Origin: Cyclobacteriaceae bacterium
Lineage (GTDB): Bacteria > Bacteroidota > Bacteroidia > Cytophagales > Cyclobacteriaceae
Direction of reading: 5' to 3'
Length of the DNA stretch: 44,560 nucleotides
Assembly (NCBI GenBank): GCA_025455225.1
Contig: JALOMY010000001.1
Span: forward strand, 1-44,560
Both the position numbers and the translations under genes were made by a program. The notes beneath the pieces are model-generated. The model was not told the origin of the DNA. It saw nothing but the letters and a program-made list of their open reading frames with translations, and made no database searches. Every line of letters starts with the position of its first letter. Position 1 is the first letter of the stretch. Below, in pieces: positions 16,512-25,962 of the stretch.

Positions 16512-19228
16512 ATTTCGAATCCGGATCATACAATAATAACTCTAAATCACAGCAAACAAAATCGGCTCTGGATGCGCGTGCGGTTCGGTTTACCATGCGG
16601 TTTCTGAATTGGTTTTGCCCGCCTGAGCTATATGAAGGCATTGAAGGCGATCTGCTCGAACAATTCGATTACGACTTACAACATTCAGGATTAGAGAAGG
16701 CCAAACGGAACCTGATTTGGAATATGTTGAAATTTTTCAGGCCTGGAATTTTTATGCGAAATCGATTCACAATTCAACTCATCAATACCATTATGTGGGG
16801 AAATTATTTAAAAGTGGCTACCCGGAATATAGCCAGAAGAAAACTCTATTCCTTTATTAACGCCATCGGATTGAGCATTGGAATAGCCTTTTGCATTCTT
16901 ATCTTTTTATATATAGACGATGAGAGAAGTTTTGACCAGTTCCATGAAAACAAGGATCAGATATACAGGTTGAATGAAGCCAGTTATAGTGTCTGGGCAG
17001 CCGAGCGTGGTGAATACCCAATGGAAAAATCGGCATACCTGCCTTTGCCGTTAGGCACAGCCTTGAAGAATGAAATTCCTGAGATTCAATACCTCACTCG
17101 TTTTAATTCAGGGCAAACAGCGATCTTCCGTTATGAGGATAAGGTATTTACAGAGCACATTGCTTTTGTTGAAGCCGACTTTTTTAAAATGTTTTCATTC
17201 CCTGTATTAGCCGGTTCCGCTGAACAATTGTTTAAGGATAAATATGAGATAGTACTGACTCCTGAAATTGCAACAAAATATTTTGGCAAAGAGGATCCGA
17301 TTGGTAAAGTAATTACCCTGGATATACAAGGAGAACATCAATTTACAGTTAGCGGTGTAATTGAGGAGCCTCCTTCCAATTCAAGCCTCTCATTCAAAAT
17401 TCTTGTTCCCATTGAGAATCAATTCTGGTACGAGCGAAATCGGGAGCAGTGGGGAAGTTTCAGTTATCCAACGTTCATACAACTTCATGCCAATACCAGC
17501 CCGGATGACTTTCAAGCCAAGGTCGATACCCTCATCAATAAGAAAATGGGTGATCGGTTAAAGCAATGGCGCAAGGACGGAAAAATACCAGATGAATATC
17601 CTGTATTTGAGTTAAGTTATACCAAACTGACAGACATTCATTTAAATACGGAAGTAAGCTGGGATAAAGTAAGCGATCCCAAATATTCATGGATACTGGG
17701 CGGTATAGCCTTGCTGATTATTCTTATCGCATCTATCAATTACATCTCACTCGCACTAACGACTTCAGCTTCAAGAAGGATAGAAGTGGGCATTCGAAAA
17801 GTTGTTGGTGCACAAAAGAAACAATTGGTTTCGCAGTTTGGATTAGAGTCGCTTATACTCGCGTTTGTTTCCTTGTTTATAGGTGTAGGTCTGGCCGTGC
17901 TATTCCTGCCTCCATTCAATGAATTTACCGGTAAAGGTATAAATATATACAGCGTTAATGCACTTCAGTTTATAGGTTCAGCCCTGCTCATAACGGTACT
18001 CGTGGGAATTGTTGCCGGAAGTTACCCTGCGCTTTTTCTATCGGGCTTTTTACCGGCTGCTGTGCTTAAGGGTGGCTTTACATCAAAGCTAAAAGCTGGA
18101 TTTACCAAGCCATTGGTTGTGTTTCAATTTTTTCTTTCTGCTTCCATGATCATTTGTTCTGTAGTCATGTATCGACAAATGGAATTTATTGCTGTAAAAG
18201 ATCTTGGGTTTGATCACGAGCAGGTGTTGGTTATTCCAACCCAGGCAGGATGGAACGAAGAGGCCGATAAAGTGGTGGAGCAATTCAGAAATAAGGCAAG
18301 TACTGAACCTTCCATAACACATGTAGCCGGAACCAGTTCATCGTTTAATCAGGGATGGTCGCGTTATGGTTATAAAATCAAGGATGAAAACAAGTCAGCT
18401 TATGTGTATCGGGTTGACCCTGCTTATGCTGAGTTACTGAATCTCGAGTTTGTGGAAGGAAGAAATTTTGACGAACGGATAGCCTCCGATAGTACAGCTA
18501 TAGTGGTAAATGAAGCACTAGTCCGCGATATGGGATGGGATAACCCACTCGATGAATATTTGAACTGGCGTGAGGATAGTGTTGGATTGGGATCGAAAGT
18601 AATTGGCGTGGTTAAAGATTATCATTTCCTTTCCCTGGAACGTGATATTGAACCTATGTTTTTATCAATGGATAAGCGTAACACAGGTTATTTAACTTCC
18701 ATGCTGGTAAAGGTAAACCCGGGTGATCTTTCCGATAAGCTTGACCGAGTAAAGAAAATCTGGACCGGATTGTACCCCGATAAGCCATTCGATTACTCAT
18801 TCATGGATCAGGATGTAGCCAATCAATATCAGGCCTATAAGCGTTGGATGAAAATCACGGCTTTGTCTACCGGCTTTGCCATTTTTATTGCTTGCCTGGG
18901 ATTATTTGGACTTGCGGGAGTTAATGCCATTAATCGCACCAAGGAGATCGGCATTCGAAAGGTAATGGGGGCAGAACTTTTCAGTATACTGTTTATGCTT
19001 AATCGTCAATATGTTTGGCTGGCCATTATAGCCTTTTCACTGGCCGCCCCAATTTCATGGTACGTAATGACCAAATGGCTGGGAAGCTTCAAATATGCCA
19101 TTACAATAAGTTGGGATTTGTTCGCAATTAGCTTGTTGGCAGGATTGAGCCTTGCCCTATTTACGGTGAGTTACCATGCCATTAAGGCCGCTAACGTTAA
19201 TCCGGCAGAGACATTGAAGTATGAATAA
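16508..19228 (+). CDS. MacB/FtsX-type ABC transporter permease with PadR-associated N-terminal prefix domain
   Basis: 906 residues. Residues 1-90 form a soluble prefix (FLNWFCPPELYEGIEGDLLEQF region), a domain seen in permeases encoded beside PadR genes. Then two permease halves: span 1 at about 114-136, a periplasmic MacB-like core (about 137-390), three spans with the FtsX motif GIRKVVGA (about 425-432), then a second periplasmic core (about 560-770) and final spans with a second motif GIRKVMGA near 813-820. The duplicated architecture resembles mechanotransmitting type VII ABC systems for lipoproteins, peptides or lipids. No ATPase gene lies next to it, so the motor must be encoded elsewhere. 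Confidence 0.93.
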   Translation: MNFESGSYNNNSKSQQTKSALDARAVRFTMRFLNWFCPPELYEGIEGDLLEQFDYDLQHSGLEKAKRNLIWNMLKFFRPGIFMRNRFTIQLINTIMWGNYLKVATRNIARRKLYSFINAIGLSIGIAFCILIFLYIDDERSFDQFHENKDQIYRLNEASYSVWAAERGEYPMEKSAYLPLPLGTALKNEIPEIQYLTRFNSGQTAIFRYEDKVFTEHIAFVEADFFKMFSFPVLAGSAEQLFKDKYEIVLTPEIATKYFGKEDPIGKVITLDIQGEHQFTVSGVIEEPPSNSSLSFKILVPIENQFWYERNREQWGSFSYPTFIQLHANTSPDDFQAKVDTLINKKMGDRLKQWRKDGKIPDEYPVFELSYTKLTDIHLNTEVSWDKVSDPKYSWILGGIALLIILIASINYISLALTTSASRRIEVGIRKVVGAQKKQLVSQFGLESLILAFVSLFIGVGLAVLFLPPFNEFTGKGINIYSVNALQFIGSALLITVLVGIVAGSYPALFLSGFLPAAVLKGGFTSKLKAGFTKPLVVFQFFLSASMIICSVVMYRQMEFIAVKDLGFDHEQVLVIPTQAGWNEEADKVVEQFRNKASTEPSITHVAGTSSSFNQGWSRYGYKIKDENKSAYVYRVDPAYAELLNLEFVEGRNFDERIASDSTAIVVNEALVRDMGWDNPLDEYLNWREDSVGLGSKVIGVVKDYHFLSLERDIEPMFLSMDKRNTGYLTSMLVKVNPGDLSDKLDRVKKIWTGLYPDKPFDYSFMDQDVANQYQAYKRWMKITALSTGFAIFIACLGLFGLAGVNAINRTKEIGIRKVMGAELFSILFMLNRQYVWLAIIAFSLAAPISWYVMTKWLGSFKYAITISWDLFAISLLAGLSLALFTVSYHAIKAANVNPAETLKYE

Positions 19229-19269
19229 TCACTCAATTAATTACATGAGGTTTTGACCGTGATTATTCA
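19222..19269. repeat. perfect 11-bp inverted repeat at the end of the permease gene
   Basis: TGAATAATCAC (19222-19232) and GTGATTATTCA (19259-19269) are exact inverted copies separated by 26 bases. The left arm includes the permease stop codon. There is no T-run after the right arm, so it is not a standard terminator. It could be a weak stem or a protein-binding site upstream of the thioesterase gene. Confidence 0.55.
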
Positions 19270-19286
19270 CTCGGTATCTTTTGAGA

Positions 19287-19676
19287 ATGAAAGTTTTTGA
19301 GAAAGAAATTGTTGTTCAGGAAAGTGATATTGATAATCTAAGACACGTTAATAATGTTGTATACCTGCAATGGGTTCAGGATGTAGCCTCAGCACATTGG
19401 ATAACCATTGCTTCCGAAGAAATGAAGGAAAAATATGCCTGGGTGGTTCTTAAGCATGAGATTGAATATATGGGACAGGCATTTTTAGGTGATCGTATTC
19501 ATGTTAAGACCTGGGTGGAATGGTCAGAAGGATTTCGTTCTGAACGGCAGGTTGAATTCAGAAATTTGACCAACAAAAAATTATTGGTAAAAGCAAAAAC
19601 TACCTGGTGCCTGCTCGATGGAAAAAGCATGAAGCCCCGTAAGATTGAAGAGGATATAAAAACGATCTTTCATTAA
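19287..19676 (+). CDS. acyl-CoA thioesterase, 4-hydroxybenzoyl-CoA thioesterase (hotdog) family
   Basis: 129 residues from the ATG at 19287 (a TTG two codons earlier is also open). The hotdog-fold signature DIDNLRHVNNVVYLQWVQD lies at about 13-31. Its Asp and the following H-NN-Y pattern place it in the YbgC/FadM-like 4HBT group, which hydrolyses acyl-CoA thioesters. The natural substrate cannot be read from sequence. It converges on the aldo/keto reductase gene, sharing the palindrome TTAA that contains both stop codons. Confidence 0.9.
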   Translation: MKVFEKEIVVQESDIDNLRHVNNVVYLQWVQDVASAHWITIASEEMKEKYAWVVLKHEIEYMGQAFLGDRIHVKTWVEWSEGFRSERQVEFRNLTNKKLLVKAKTTWCLLDGKSMKPRKIEEDIKTIFH

Positions 19677-20593
19677 CCCAGAACTTCTCGGATCATTCTT
19701 TTGCGCATTCCATCATCCGGAAGGCGTCCGAAACCGGCCTTGCAATTATCCAGCATATGATGTGGCTTGGATGTACCTGGGATAACACAGGTAACGGCAG
19801 GATGTGAAACAATAAACTTAAGAAAGAATTGTCCCCAGCTTGAACAATCAATTTCACTTGCCCAGTCGGGTAGAGGTTTACCCTTGATGCGGCTAAACAG
19901 AATTCCTTCTTCAAACGGACGGTTAATTAATACACCAATCTTCCTTTCCTGTGCTAATGGAAAAAGACGCTCTTCCGCTTTACGACTGAGTATTGAATAA
20001 TTGATTTGAAGAAAATCTACAGGGTTACTTTTTATAATTTGTTCGATCTGATTATACGCACTTTCTGTATAATGAGTAATACCCGTGTACCGGATTTTCC
20101 CCTGTTCTTTCCAGTCCCTTAAGGTTTTGAGGTGGGTTTGCCAGTCAAGCAAGTTATGGATTTGCATTAAATCAATTTGTTTCCTGCGCAGTAAGAGAAA
20201 GGAATCAGTCATTTGGCGTACACCGGCTTCTTTTCCGCTTGTCCATACTTTGGTTGCAATAAAAAGTTTTTCATTCAGGCCAGTCTCACTTGACAAATCG
20301 CCAACGACTTTTTCGGATTGGCCGTACATGGGTGAGCTATCAACAACACGCCCATAGTTTTCAACCAGGGTGCGCAGAACTTCCCTTAAAGGGTTTAATG
20401 CATCAGGAGAGGAGTCTACATCGAAAGTTTGCCAGGTTCCAAGCCCGATTACGGGTAACTCTTCTCCGGATAAAAGTGACCGGGTGATCATTTTGGTTGG
20501 AGTTGCTGTATTCAAAAATGACAGAAATGGCGCGGCACTTAATGCTGCGAGTTGATGAAGGTAATTTCTTCGTGATATCCTGACTTCCGTCAC
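19673..20593 (-). CDS. aldo/keto reductase with an N-terminal twin-arginine-like signal
   Basis: 306 residues. The N-terminus ISRRNYLHQLAALSAAPFLS (6-25) resembles a Tat signal, so the enzyme is probably exported to the periplasm. The aldo/keto reductase barrel follows with VIGLGTWQTFD (48-58) and the full catalytic tetrad D85, Y90, K115 and H146. The nicotinamide region appears as VIPGTSKPHHMLDN near 270-283. Known members reduce carbonyls with NADPH, which is puzzling for a periplasmic enzyme; other exported members of the superfamily are known. The substrate is unknown. It lies two bases downstream of the DUF4136 lipoprotein gene. Confidence 0.9.
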   Translation of the reverse strand: MTEVRISRRNYLHQLAALSAAPFLSFLNTATPTKMITRSLLSGEELPVIGLGTWQTFDVDSSPDALNPLREVLRTLVENYGRVVDSSPMYGQSEKVVGDLSSETGLNEKLFIATKVWTSGKEAGVRQMTDSFLLLRRKQIDLMQIHNLLDWQTHLKTLRDWKEQGKIRYTGITHYTESAYNQIEQIIKSNPVDFLQINYSILSRKAEERLFPLAQERKIGVLINRPFEEGILFSRIKGKPLPDWASEIDCSSWGQFFLKFIVSHPAVTCVIPGTSKPHHMLDNCKAGFGRLPDDGMRKRMIREVLG

Positions 20594-20595
20594 TG

Positions 20596-21114
20596 CTATT
20601 TAGGTGGATAGTTTTTCAGCAACTTGGTTATACCGCGTCTGATGTTTTTTTCAGATAAATCCGGAGTGGATTCCAGATATCCCAAAGCCTGGCTTTGCCA
20701 CACTACCTCACTTGTTTTATGGTCAACCATATGAATGATGATTGTACCTTTTGTGAGAATTAGTTCTTCCGGATCCATGAACGTCATCCGGTAATAATAA
20801 GGTTCATCTTCCCGGTTATGATATGTAATCACTTTTTCATTTTCGATTGTGATGTGAAAATCAACCAGTAAGTCAGGTTCCTGGTCAGTATAGGTTAATC
20901 CTTTTTTCTGAAGATTATCGATGATTGCTTCTTTTACCCTGGCCTGAATGATGGTGTCATTCATGTATTCCGGTCCGGTAAAAGTAAATTGGCAGCCCTC
21001 CAGCCAGCAAAAGGATTTATATTGATTATAATCGATCTGGTGATTGTATGAACTCTGGATGGCACTGCAACCTGAAATTATTAAAATCAATAAAATGAAA
21101 TGAAAGACCTTCAT
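20596..21114 (-). CDS. DUF4136 family lipoprotein
   Basis: 172 residues from the ATG at 21114, chosen because MKVFHFILLILIISGCSA then forms a standard lipoprotein signal with lipobox ISGC. An earlier ATG three codons upstream is also open. The mature part fits DUF4136: early YNQYKSFCWLEG, then IQARVKEAIIDNLQKKGLTY, DLLVDFHI and a C-terminal region around SEVVWQSQALG. Function of the family is unknown. It is cotranscribed with the following aldo/keto reductase (two-base gap). Confidence 0.85.
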   Translation of the reverse strand: MKVFHFILLILIISGCSAIQSSYNHQIDYNQYKSFCWLEGCQFTFTGPEYMNDTIIQARVKEAIIDNLQKKGLTYTDQEPDLLVDFHITIENEKVITYHNREDEPYYYRMTFMDPEELILTKGTIIIHMVDHKTSEVVWQSQALGYLESTPDLSEKNIRRGITKLLKNYPPK

Positions 21115-21163
21115 AGTACACAAGTACGTAACATCAAGGCAAATGAAAAAAGTTTATAAAGTA

Positions 21164-21187
21164 AAAGATCAGATGATCTTTATCAGG
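21164..21187 (-). terminator. possible weak terminator after smc
   Basis: A seven-base stem AAAGATC / GATCTTT (arms 21181-21175 and 21170-21164 on the minus strand) with a four-base loop lies ten bases after the smc stop codon and is followed by a broken T-rich run. The stem is AT-rich, so termination may be weak. Confidence 0.35.
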
Positions 21188-21190
21188 TCA

Positions 21191-24100
21191 TCAGGCCAAT
21201 TCGCGCAAATCAACGGGTACCACTTTTGATACACCTTTTTCTACCATGGTGATGCCATAAATTACATCCGTTGATGTCATGGTGCGCTTATTATGCGTTA
21301 CAATAACAAATTGCGAGTCCTTGCTGAACGTACGGATAATGTTATTAAACTTATCGATGTTGGCATCATCCAACGGAGCATCCACCTCATCAAAAATACA
21401 GAATGGTGCAGGCTTTAACAGGTACATGGAGAACAACAAGGCGGTAGCGGTCAGGGTTTTTTCTCCACCCGATAACTGGTTGATGGTAAGCGGGCGTTTG
21501 CCTTTCGGTTTTGCCATGATATCTATTTCAGATTCAAGCGGGTTATTCGGATCAACCAGTTTCAGGTCGCAATCATCTTCTTCATTAAACAAGGAACGGA
21601 ATACGCGTTTGAAATGATCGCGTATCTGATTAAAAGCTTCCATGAATGTAACGCTGGCAGCGCCTTCAATCTCAGTAATGGTGCTGAGCAGCGATTCTTT
21701 TGCCTTGGTTAAGTCTTCTTTCTGAGCAATAATAAAGTCATTCCGCTCTTTGATTTCCGTATAGGCTTCCATCGCCATCGGATTGATGGGCCCCATATTG
21801 TCCAATCGTTCGCGAATGCGCGAAACTTCCTGGCGAAGTTTTTCTTCATTTAATGAGGCTAATGTTTCGGATTCTTCCGGGGTGGCTTGTTCAGTCAGTG
21901 CATCCAGGTCAACATTAAATTCAACGGACAATCGCTCTTTAACAGAATTTAGCTGAAGCTTGCTTTCATTTAACTGATTCTGAAGCTCCATGAGGAGATT
22001 GTCAATCGTGTTTCGTGCATGCTGCACTTCACGTAAGTCTTTCTCCAGTTGGTCGATATCACCACGGGTTTGATAATAATCCTTTTCTGCTTCATTGAGG
22101 CCTTTTTCCATCTCCTCTTTTTCCGCATACATGGCAATGAGTTCATTATCGTTGGCGTGCGTGCTTTCGATAATGCCTTTGATTTCTTCTTCGTTTTTCT
22201 TCAGTTCTTCCAAATTGAGTTCAATGCGTTGGCTGCTTTGCTCCATCGATTCCTGCTTGAACCGGATTTCCTGATCAATGCTTTTAACCCGGTTTTCCTG
22301 TTGGTGGAAAAAGATGTTTTGTTCATTGAACGCTGCTGATTTTTGACTCAGAAGATCGTTTTGAGAAGATAACTTCCCGGTAATTTCACTCATCTGGGTT
22401 TCGTGCAGCAACACATCGTGGTTCAGTTGCTGGGCCCTCGGTTTTAATTCATCCAATTCTTTGAGCAGCGAGTCTATTTTCTCCAGTATATCTTCCCTGC
22501 GTAAATCAGAATTGCTGAGCAACTGGGAGAACTGTTCGCTTTTTGTGCGGATGGATACATATTCTTCATTGGTCTGCCGGATTGAATTCTGTATTTCTTC
22601 AATCTGCTGACGAATGGTGTGGTTGCGAAGTTTCTCCAGGTCGGACTGGCGCTGTACCAGGCTTTCACGTGTTGTGTTCAGCTTACCGGTTAATTCACGG
22701 ATTTCCTTATCAAGTTTTTCAAGATTTTTTGCGCGGCCAATTCGTTTACCTTCAAACAATCCTACTGAACCTCCCGAGAGGCTAAATCTGCGTTTTGTGA
22801 ATTTTCCACTCTTTGTAATAAAGATGTTGTCGTCCTCAGCAGGAATTCCCTTAATATCTCCGCCTTCATAGATATACACCCGGTCGAGAATAAACGACAT
22901 TAACTTGCGGTACTTCGGATCGAATTCAATGATCTGAGTTGCTGGAAAGGCATTGTCGTAAATTCGGGTAGGCGTGGGATCAAATTTTTCAAAGGCATCA
23001 AGAATGAAGAAGTTGGCTTTTCCTTTCGAGGCATCACTCAGAATATTGATGGCTTCATAGGCTTCTGATTCATGATCAACAATGTAATAGTTCAGATAGG
23101 ATTCAAGGTAATTTTCAATCGGAACCCGGTACTCTTCCGGACAGGTAAGTATATCCGAAAGCAAGGGTGCATTTTTAGCGATTCTTTTTTTCAGGAATTT
23201 GATCGCTTCCGGAAAACCTTCCAGGTTTTCAACAAGTGATTTGGTTAAATTATACTCGTTTTGTCGTGCATCCAGTTTGCGACTGATGGAAGTAAGCTCT
23301 TCACGGATCATTTCGATGGTTTTCTCCATTGATGAAATGCGACCCAGCGTATCTTCTTCTTCCCTTTTCAGGCTTTCCAATAATTCGTTTTTCTTGTTGA
23401 TTTCTTCCTGCAACTCAACCAGTTTCTTTTCAAACTCAACCAGGCTTGCGCTTTGCTGGCTTGTATCCGAAGCTGTACGTTCAAGTTCCTGCTTAAATGA
23501 GTTTATCTGAATTTCACGAATTTCAACCGCCTTATTAATCTGAAAGCTTTCTTCCTGCTTTGTACGCTGTACTTGTCGGAGTGAATCAACTTCAGATTGC
23601 AATGAAGCGGTAACTGTTTTTTGTTCTTCGTATTCTGCTTTTAATGAATCAAGCTTTTGAGTTATTTCTGTTAAAATAAGTTGTGCTGATTCCTTTTCGG
23701 ATTCCAGGCTTTGTATACTGAAGCGGGCGCGTTCATTGCTCTTTTTATCCTGGTCGATTTGTTCTTTGAGGTTGCTGATCCGGTCGTTCAGGTATTTTAA
23801 TCGCTCGTTCTTGATTTGCTTGTCGCTTTCGTATTGCCTGATTCGTGATACAAATTCATTTATAGACTTTTGCCTTGATGAAAGTGTCTTTTCCTTACCA
23901 ATTAAATCGGCTTTAGCTTGTTCAATGGAGGCTTCCTTGTCTGCTGTAGAGCTGGTTAATTCCAGCTTACGGTCATTTTCATCCTGGATACGCTTTTGAA
24001 TGGAATCATGCCTTGATTTCTGCTGATTAACAACCACTTTGGCGAGTGTAATGCTTTTTTCTTTGTACTCGTCCTTAATGCGGTAATAGGTTTCGGTTTG

Positions 24101-24730
24101 TTTTGCCTGTTTTTCAAGGCTTTTCATATTCTTTTCGATTTCGAAAAGAAGATCCTCAACACGTTCCAGGTCGGCATCTGTGTCTTCCAGTTTTTTAAGC
24201 GTTTCTTTTTTACGCTTTTTAAACTTGGATATACCAGCCGCTTCCTCGAACAACATTCTTCGGGAGTTATCCTTGTCGTTCAGCAAATCATCAACCATGC
24301 CTAACTCAATGATCGCATAGCTGTTGGATGCGATACCGGTATCCATAAAAAGATTGGTGATGTCTTTCAACCGGCAGGTAACGCCATTCAATAAGTATTC
24401 ACTTTCACCCGAACGATAAAGTCTGCGGGTTATCGTTACCTGTGAGTATTCGGTAGGAAGAATATTTTTGGTGTTATTAATCGTAAGTGATACTTCGGCC
24501 ATCTGCAACGGAGATCTTCCGCTGGTTCCGTTGAAGATCACGTTCTCCATTTTTTCTGAACGAAGGGCACTTGTCTTTTGCTCACCCAGTACCCATCGAA
24601 TGGAGTCAACAATATTGGATTTTCCGCATCCGTTCGGGCCTACGATACCGGTAATTCCTTCATCAAAATTGATAACGATTTTGTCTGCAAAACTCTTAAA
24701 TCCTTTAATCTCCAGCTTGGCTAATTGCAT
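21191..24730 (-). CDS. smc: chromosome segregation protein SMC
   Basis: 1179 residues from the ATG at 24730, which gives the usual start MQLAKLEIKGFKSF; an ATG 15 codons upstream is less likely. The N-terminal ATPase part has Walker A GPNGCGKSN (31-39). Two long coiled-coil arms (about 170-500 and 670-1000) flank a hinge (about 510-660, with PIENYLESYL and GKANFFILD). The C-terminal head has the signature LSGGEKTLTA and Walker B FCIFDEVDAPLDDAN. It compacts and organises the chromosome as a dimer, normally with ScpA and ScpB; neither is encoded in this window. Length is typical. Confidence 0.98.
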   Translation of the reverse strand: MQLAKLEIKGFKSFADKIVINFDEGITGIVGPNGCGKSNIVDSIRWVLGEQKTSALRSEKMENVIFNGTSGRSPLQMAEVSLTINNTKNILPTEYSQVTITRRLYRSGESEYLLNGVTCRLKDITNLFMDTGIASNSYAIIELGMVDDLLNDKDNSRRMLFEEAAGISKFKKRKKETLKKLEDTDADLERVEDLLFEIEKNMKSLEKQAKQTETYYRIKDEYKEKSITLAKVVVNQQKSRHDSIQKRIQDENDRKLELTSSTADKEASIEQAKADLIGKEKTLSSRQKSINEFVSRIRQYESDKQIKNERLKYLNDRISNLKEQIDQDKKSNERARFSIQSLESEKESAQLILTEITQKLDSLKAEYEEQKTVTASLQSEVDSLRQVQRTKQEESFQINKAVEIREIQINSFKQELERTASDTSQQSASLVEFEKKLVELQEEINKKNELLESLKREEEDTLGRISSMEKTIEMIREELTSISRKLDARQNEYNLTKSLVENLEGFPEAIKFLKKRIAKNAPLLSDILTCPEEYRVPIENYLESYLNYYIVDHESEAYEAINILSDASKGKANFFILDAFEKFDPTPTRIYDNAFPATQIIEFDPKYRKLMSFILDRVYIYEGGDIKGIPAEDDNIFITKSGKFTKRRFSLSGGSVGLFEGKRIGRAKNLEKLDKEIRELTGKLNTTRESLVQRQSDLEKLRNHTIRQQIEEIQNSIRQTNEEYVSIRTKSEQFSQLLSNSDLRREDILEKIDSLLKELDELKPRAQQLNHDVLLHETQMSEITGKLSSQNDLLSQKSAAFNEQNIFFHQQENRVKSIDQEIRFKQESMEQSSQRIELNLEELKKNEEEIKGIIESTHANDNELIAMYAEKEEMEKGLNEAEKDYYQTRGDIDQLEKDLREVQHARNTIDNLLMELQNQLNESKLQLNSVKERLSVEFNVDLDALTEQATPEESETLASLNEEKLRQEVSRIRERLDNMGPINPMAMEAYTEIKERNDFIIAQKEDLTKAKESLLSTITEIEGAASVTFMEAFNQIRDHFKRVFRSLFNEEDDCDLKLVDPNNPLESEIDIMAKPKGKRPLTINQLSGGEKTLTATALLFSMYLLKPAPFCIFDEVDAPLDDANIDKFNNIIRTFSKDSQFVIVTHNKRTMTSTDVIYGITMVEKGVSKVVPVDLRELA

Positions 24731-24881
24731 GAAATAGGGTCGTAATAGTGGTTGTTTAAAAAATGAAGGCAGCAAAGTTAAGATGAATTAAGCAGATGCC
24801 AAACGCGATCAACGGGTATTGTGTCAAACCATCGCAAGATTCCAAAAACCGCCCAAATTCGTGTTAATTCAAGATTTTTAA

Positions 24882-24889
24882 TACATTTG
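24882..24889 (+). promoter_or_regulatory. possible -7 promoter box very close to the next start codon
   Basis: TACATTTG matches TAnnTTTG and ends only five bases before the ATG at 24895. If it is used, the transcript would begin at or almost at the start codon. No TTTG was found 19 bases upstream. Confidence 0.3.
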
Positions 24890-24894
24890 TTACT

Positions 24895-25473
24895 ATGGAC
24901 GATTTTCAATTTTGGCTCTATGTAATTATTGGTGTGATCTACCTGATCAGCCAGGTAAGAAAGAAATCAAAAGCCGGTCAGGAGCTTCCACCGGAGCGTC
25001 CACAACCTCGACAGAAAACAAAACCCCAAACCTCCTGGAAATCAGAAGAAGTAACTACAGCGCCCTCCAACAAGCCCATAACCTTTGAAGAATTATTAAA
25101 GGAAATAACGGCTTCAAAAGAAAAACCGGTTACTGAAACCAAGTCTTATGAAGATTATCAACCCGAATATGAAGATTATGACGATCGGGTTGAGGATGAA
25201 ATCAAGGATATAGAAGAAGAAGCGGTTACTTATCCTCAGAAGGATTCTATTTATAAGCAATTTGAAGAAGCGAAATACAAAGATTATACAAAGGATACGT
25301 TAGAGGAGTCACTTAAACTCGAGAATGTGAATATGAATTACGGCAGATTCAAGGAGTTTGAAAGCAAAAAAGAAGTGAATCTATTGGAAGCATATGCCGG
25401 TGACCTGAGAAATCCGGAAGGATTAAAAAAGGCCTTTGTTCTCTCTGAGATTTTTAACCGGAAAGAATTCTGA
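24895..25473 (+). CDS. single-span membrane protein with a charged cytoplasmic tail, function unknown
   Basis: 192 residues. One N-terminal membrane segment (about 6-22, FWLYVIIGVIYLISQV) is followed by a basic patch RKKSK and a long, probably disordered stretch rich in Pro, Glu, Lys and Tyr (25-130), then a more ordered C-terminus (about 145-192) with LLEAYAGDLRNPEGLKKAFVLSEIF. The positive-inside rule places the tail in the cytoplasm. The gene is divergent from smc. No family recognised. Confidence 0.75.
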   Translation: MDDFQFWLYVIIGVIYLISQVRKKSKAGQELPPERPQPRQKTKPQTSWKSEEVTTAPSNKPITFEELLKEITASKEKPVTETKSYEDYQPEYEDYDDRVEDEIKDIEEEAVTYPQKDSIYKQFEEAKYKDYTKDTLEESLKLENVNMNYGRFKEFESKKEVNLLEAYAGDLRNPEGLKKAFVLSEIFNRKEF

Positions 25474-25573
25474 TGCTTTACGTTAGGATTCCAAAGCGAT
25501 TGATGTTCAAATGCCTGGGATAAGGAAATACTAATTTTTGAGTTAACGCAAATAGAACAGGTTGCATTAAATA

Positions 25574-25605
25574 TTTGAAAACAATTCAGTTCGAGCGTAT
25601 TTTTT
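25574..25605 (+). promoter_or_regulatory. possible promoter of the SprB-like and giant surface protein genes
   Basis: TTTG (25574-25577) is followed after 20 bases by TATTTTTT (25598-25605). It differs from TAnnTTTG only in the last base. The ATG follows at 25623. This would serve both the small secreted protein gene and the giant gene, which begins ten bases after it. Confidence 0.4.
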
Positions 25606-25622
25606 TTTATTTTTCACTTTAA

Positions 25623-25952
25623 ATGAAATATTCTAAAACATTACTGATGAGTAGTTTCTTGTTCCTGGGATTTACCCTTTCAGGTAATGCCCAAGCCAGG
25701 AATTGCACCATTGAAGCAACTACGACAACTGTCAATCCACAGGCAGGCAGAAATGATGGCCGCATTGAATTCAACTTCACTGATAAATCGCGTACGTATA
25801 AGATTTACCTCATTAACCGGAATCCGGATGAGGCAAAAAAGCCACTCAGGGGAGTGGAGTTGAGGGATTTGAAGGCCGGTTTTTATGATTTTGTAATTGT
25901 TGATAATGAGGGGTGTTCAAAGCAAATAACAGTAGTCTTAAAAGGTAATTAA
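25623..25952 (+). CDS. small secreted protein, resembles a single SprB-like domain
   Basis: 109 residues with a signal peptide (about 1-23, cleavage near GNAQA). The mature 85 residues show NDGRIEFNF early and DLKAGFYDFVIVDNEGCSKQITVVL late. That is the pattern of one SprB repeat (NDG.I.....  L..G.Y...V.D..GC), as found in tandem in gliding adhesins. It has no T9SS sorting domain of its own. It lies ten bases upstream of the giant surface protein gene, so the two are almost certainly cotranscribed and the small protein may bind or cap the large one. That role is inference. Confidence 0.75.
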   Translation: MKYSKTLLMSSFLFLGFTLSGNAQARNCTIEATTTTVNPQAGRNDGRIEFNFTDKSRTYKIYLINRNPDEAKKPLRGVELRDLKAGFYDFVIVDNEGCSKQITVVLKGN

Positions 25953-25962
25953 ACGACAGAGG

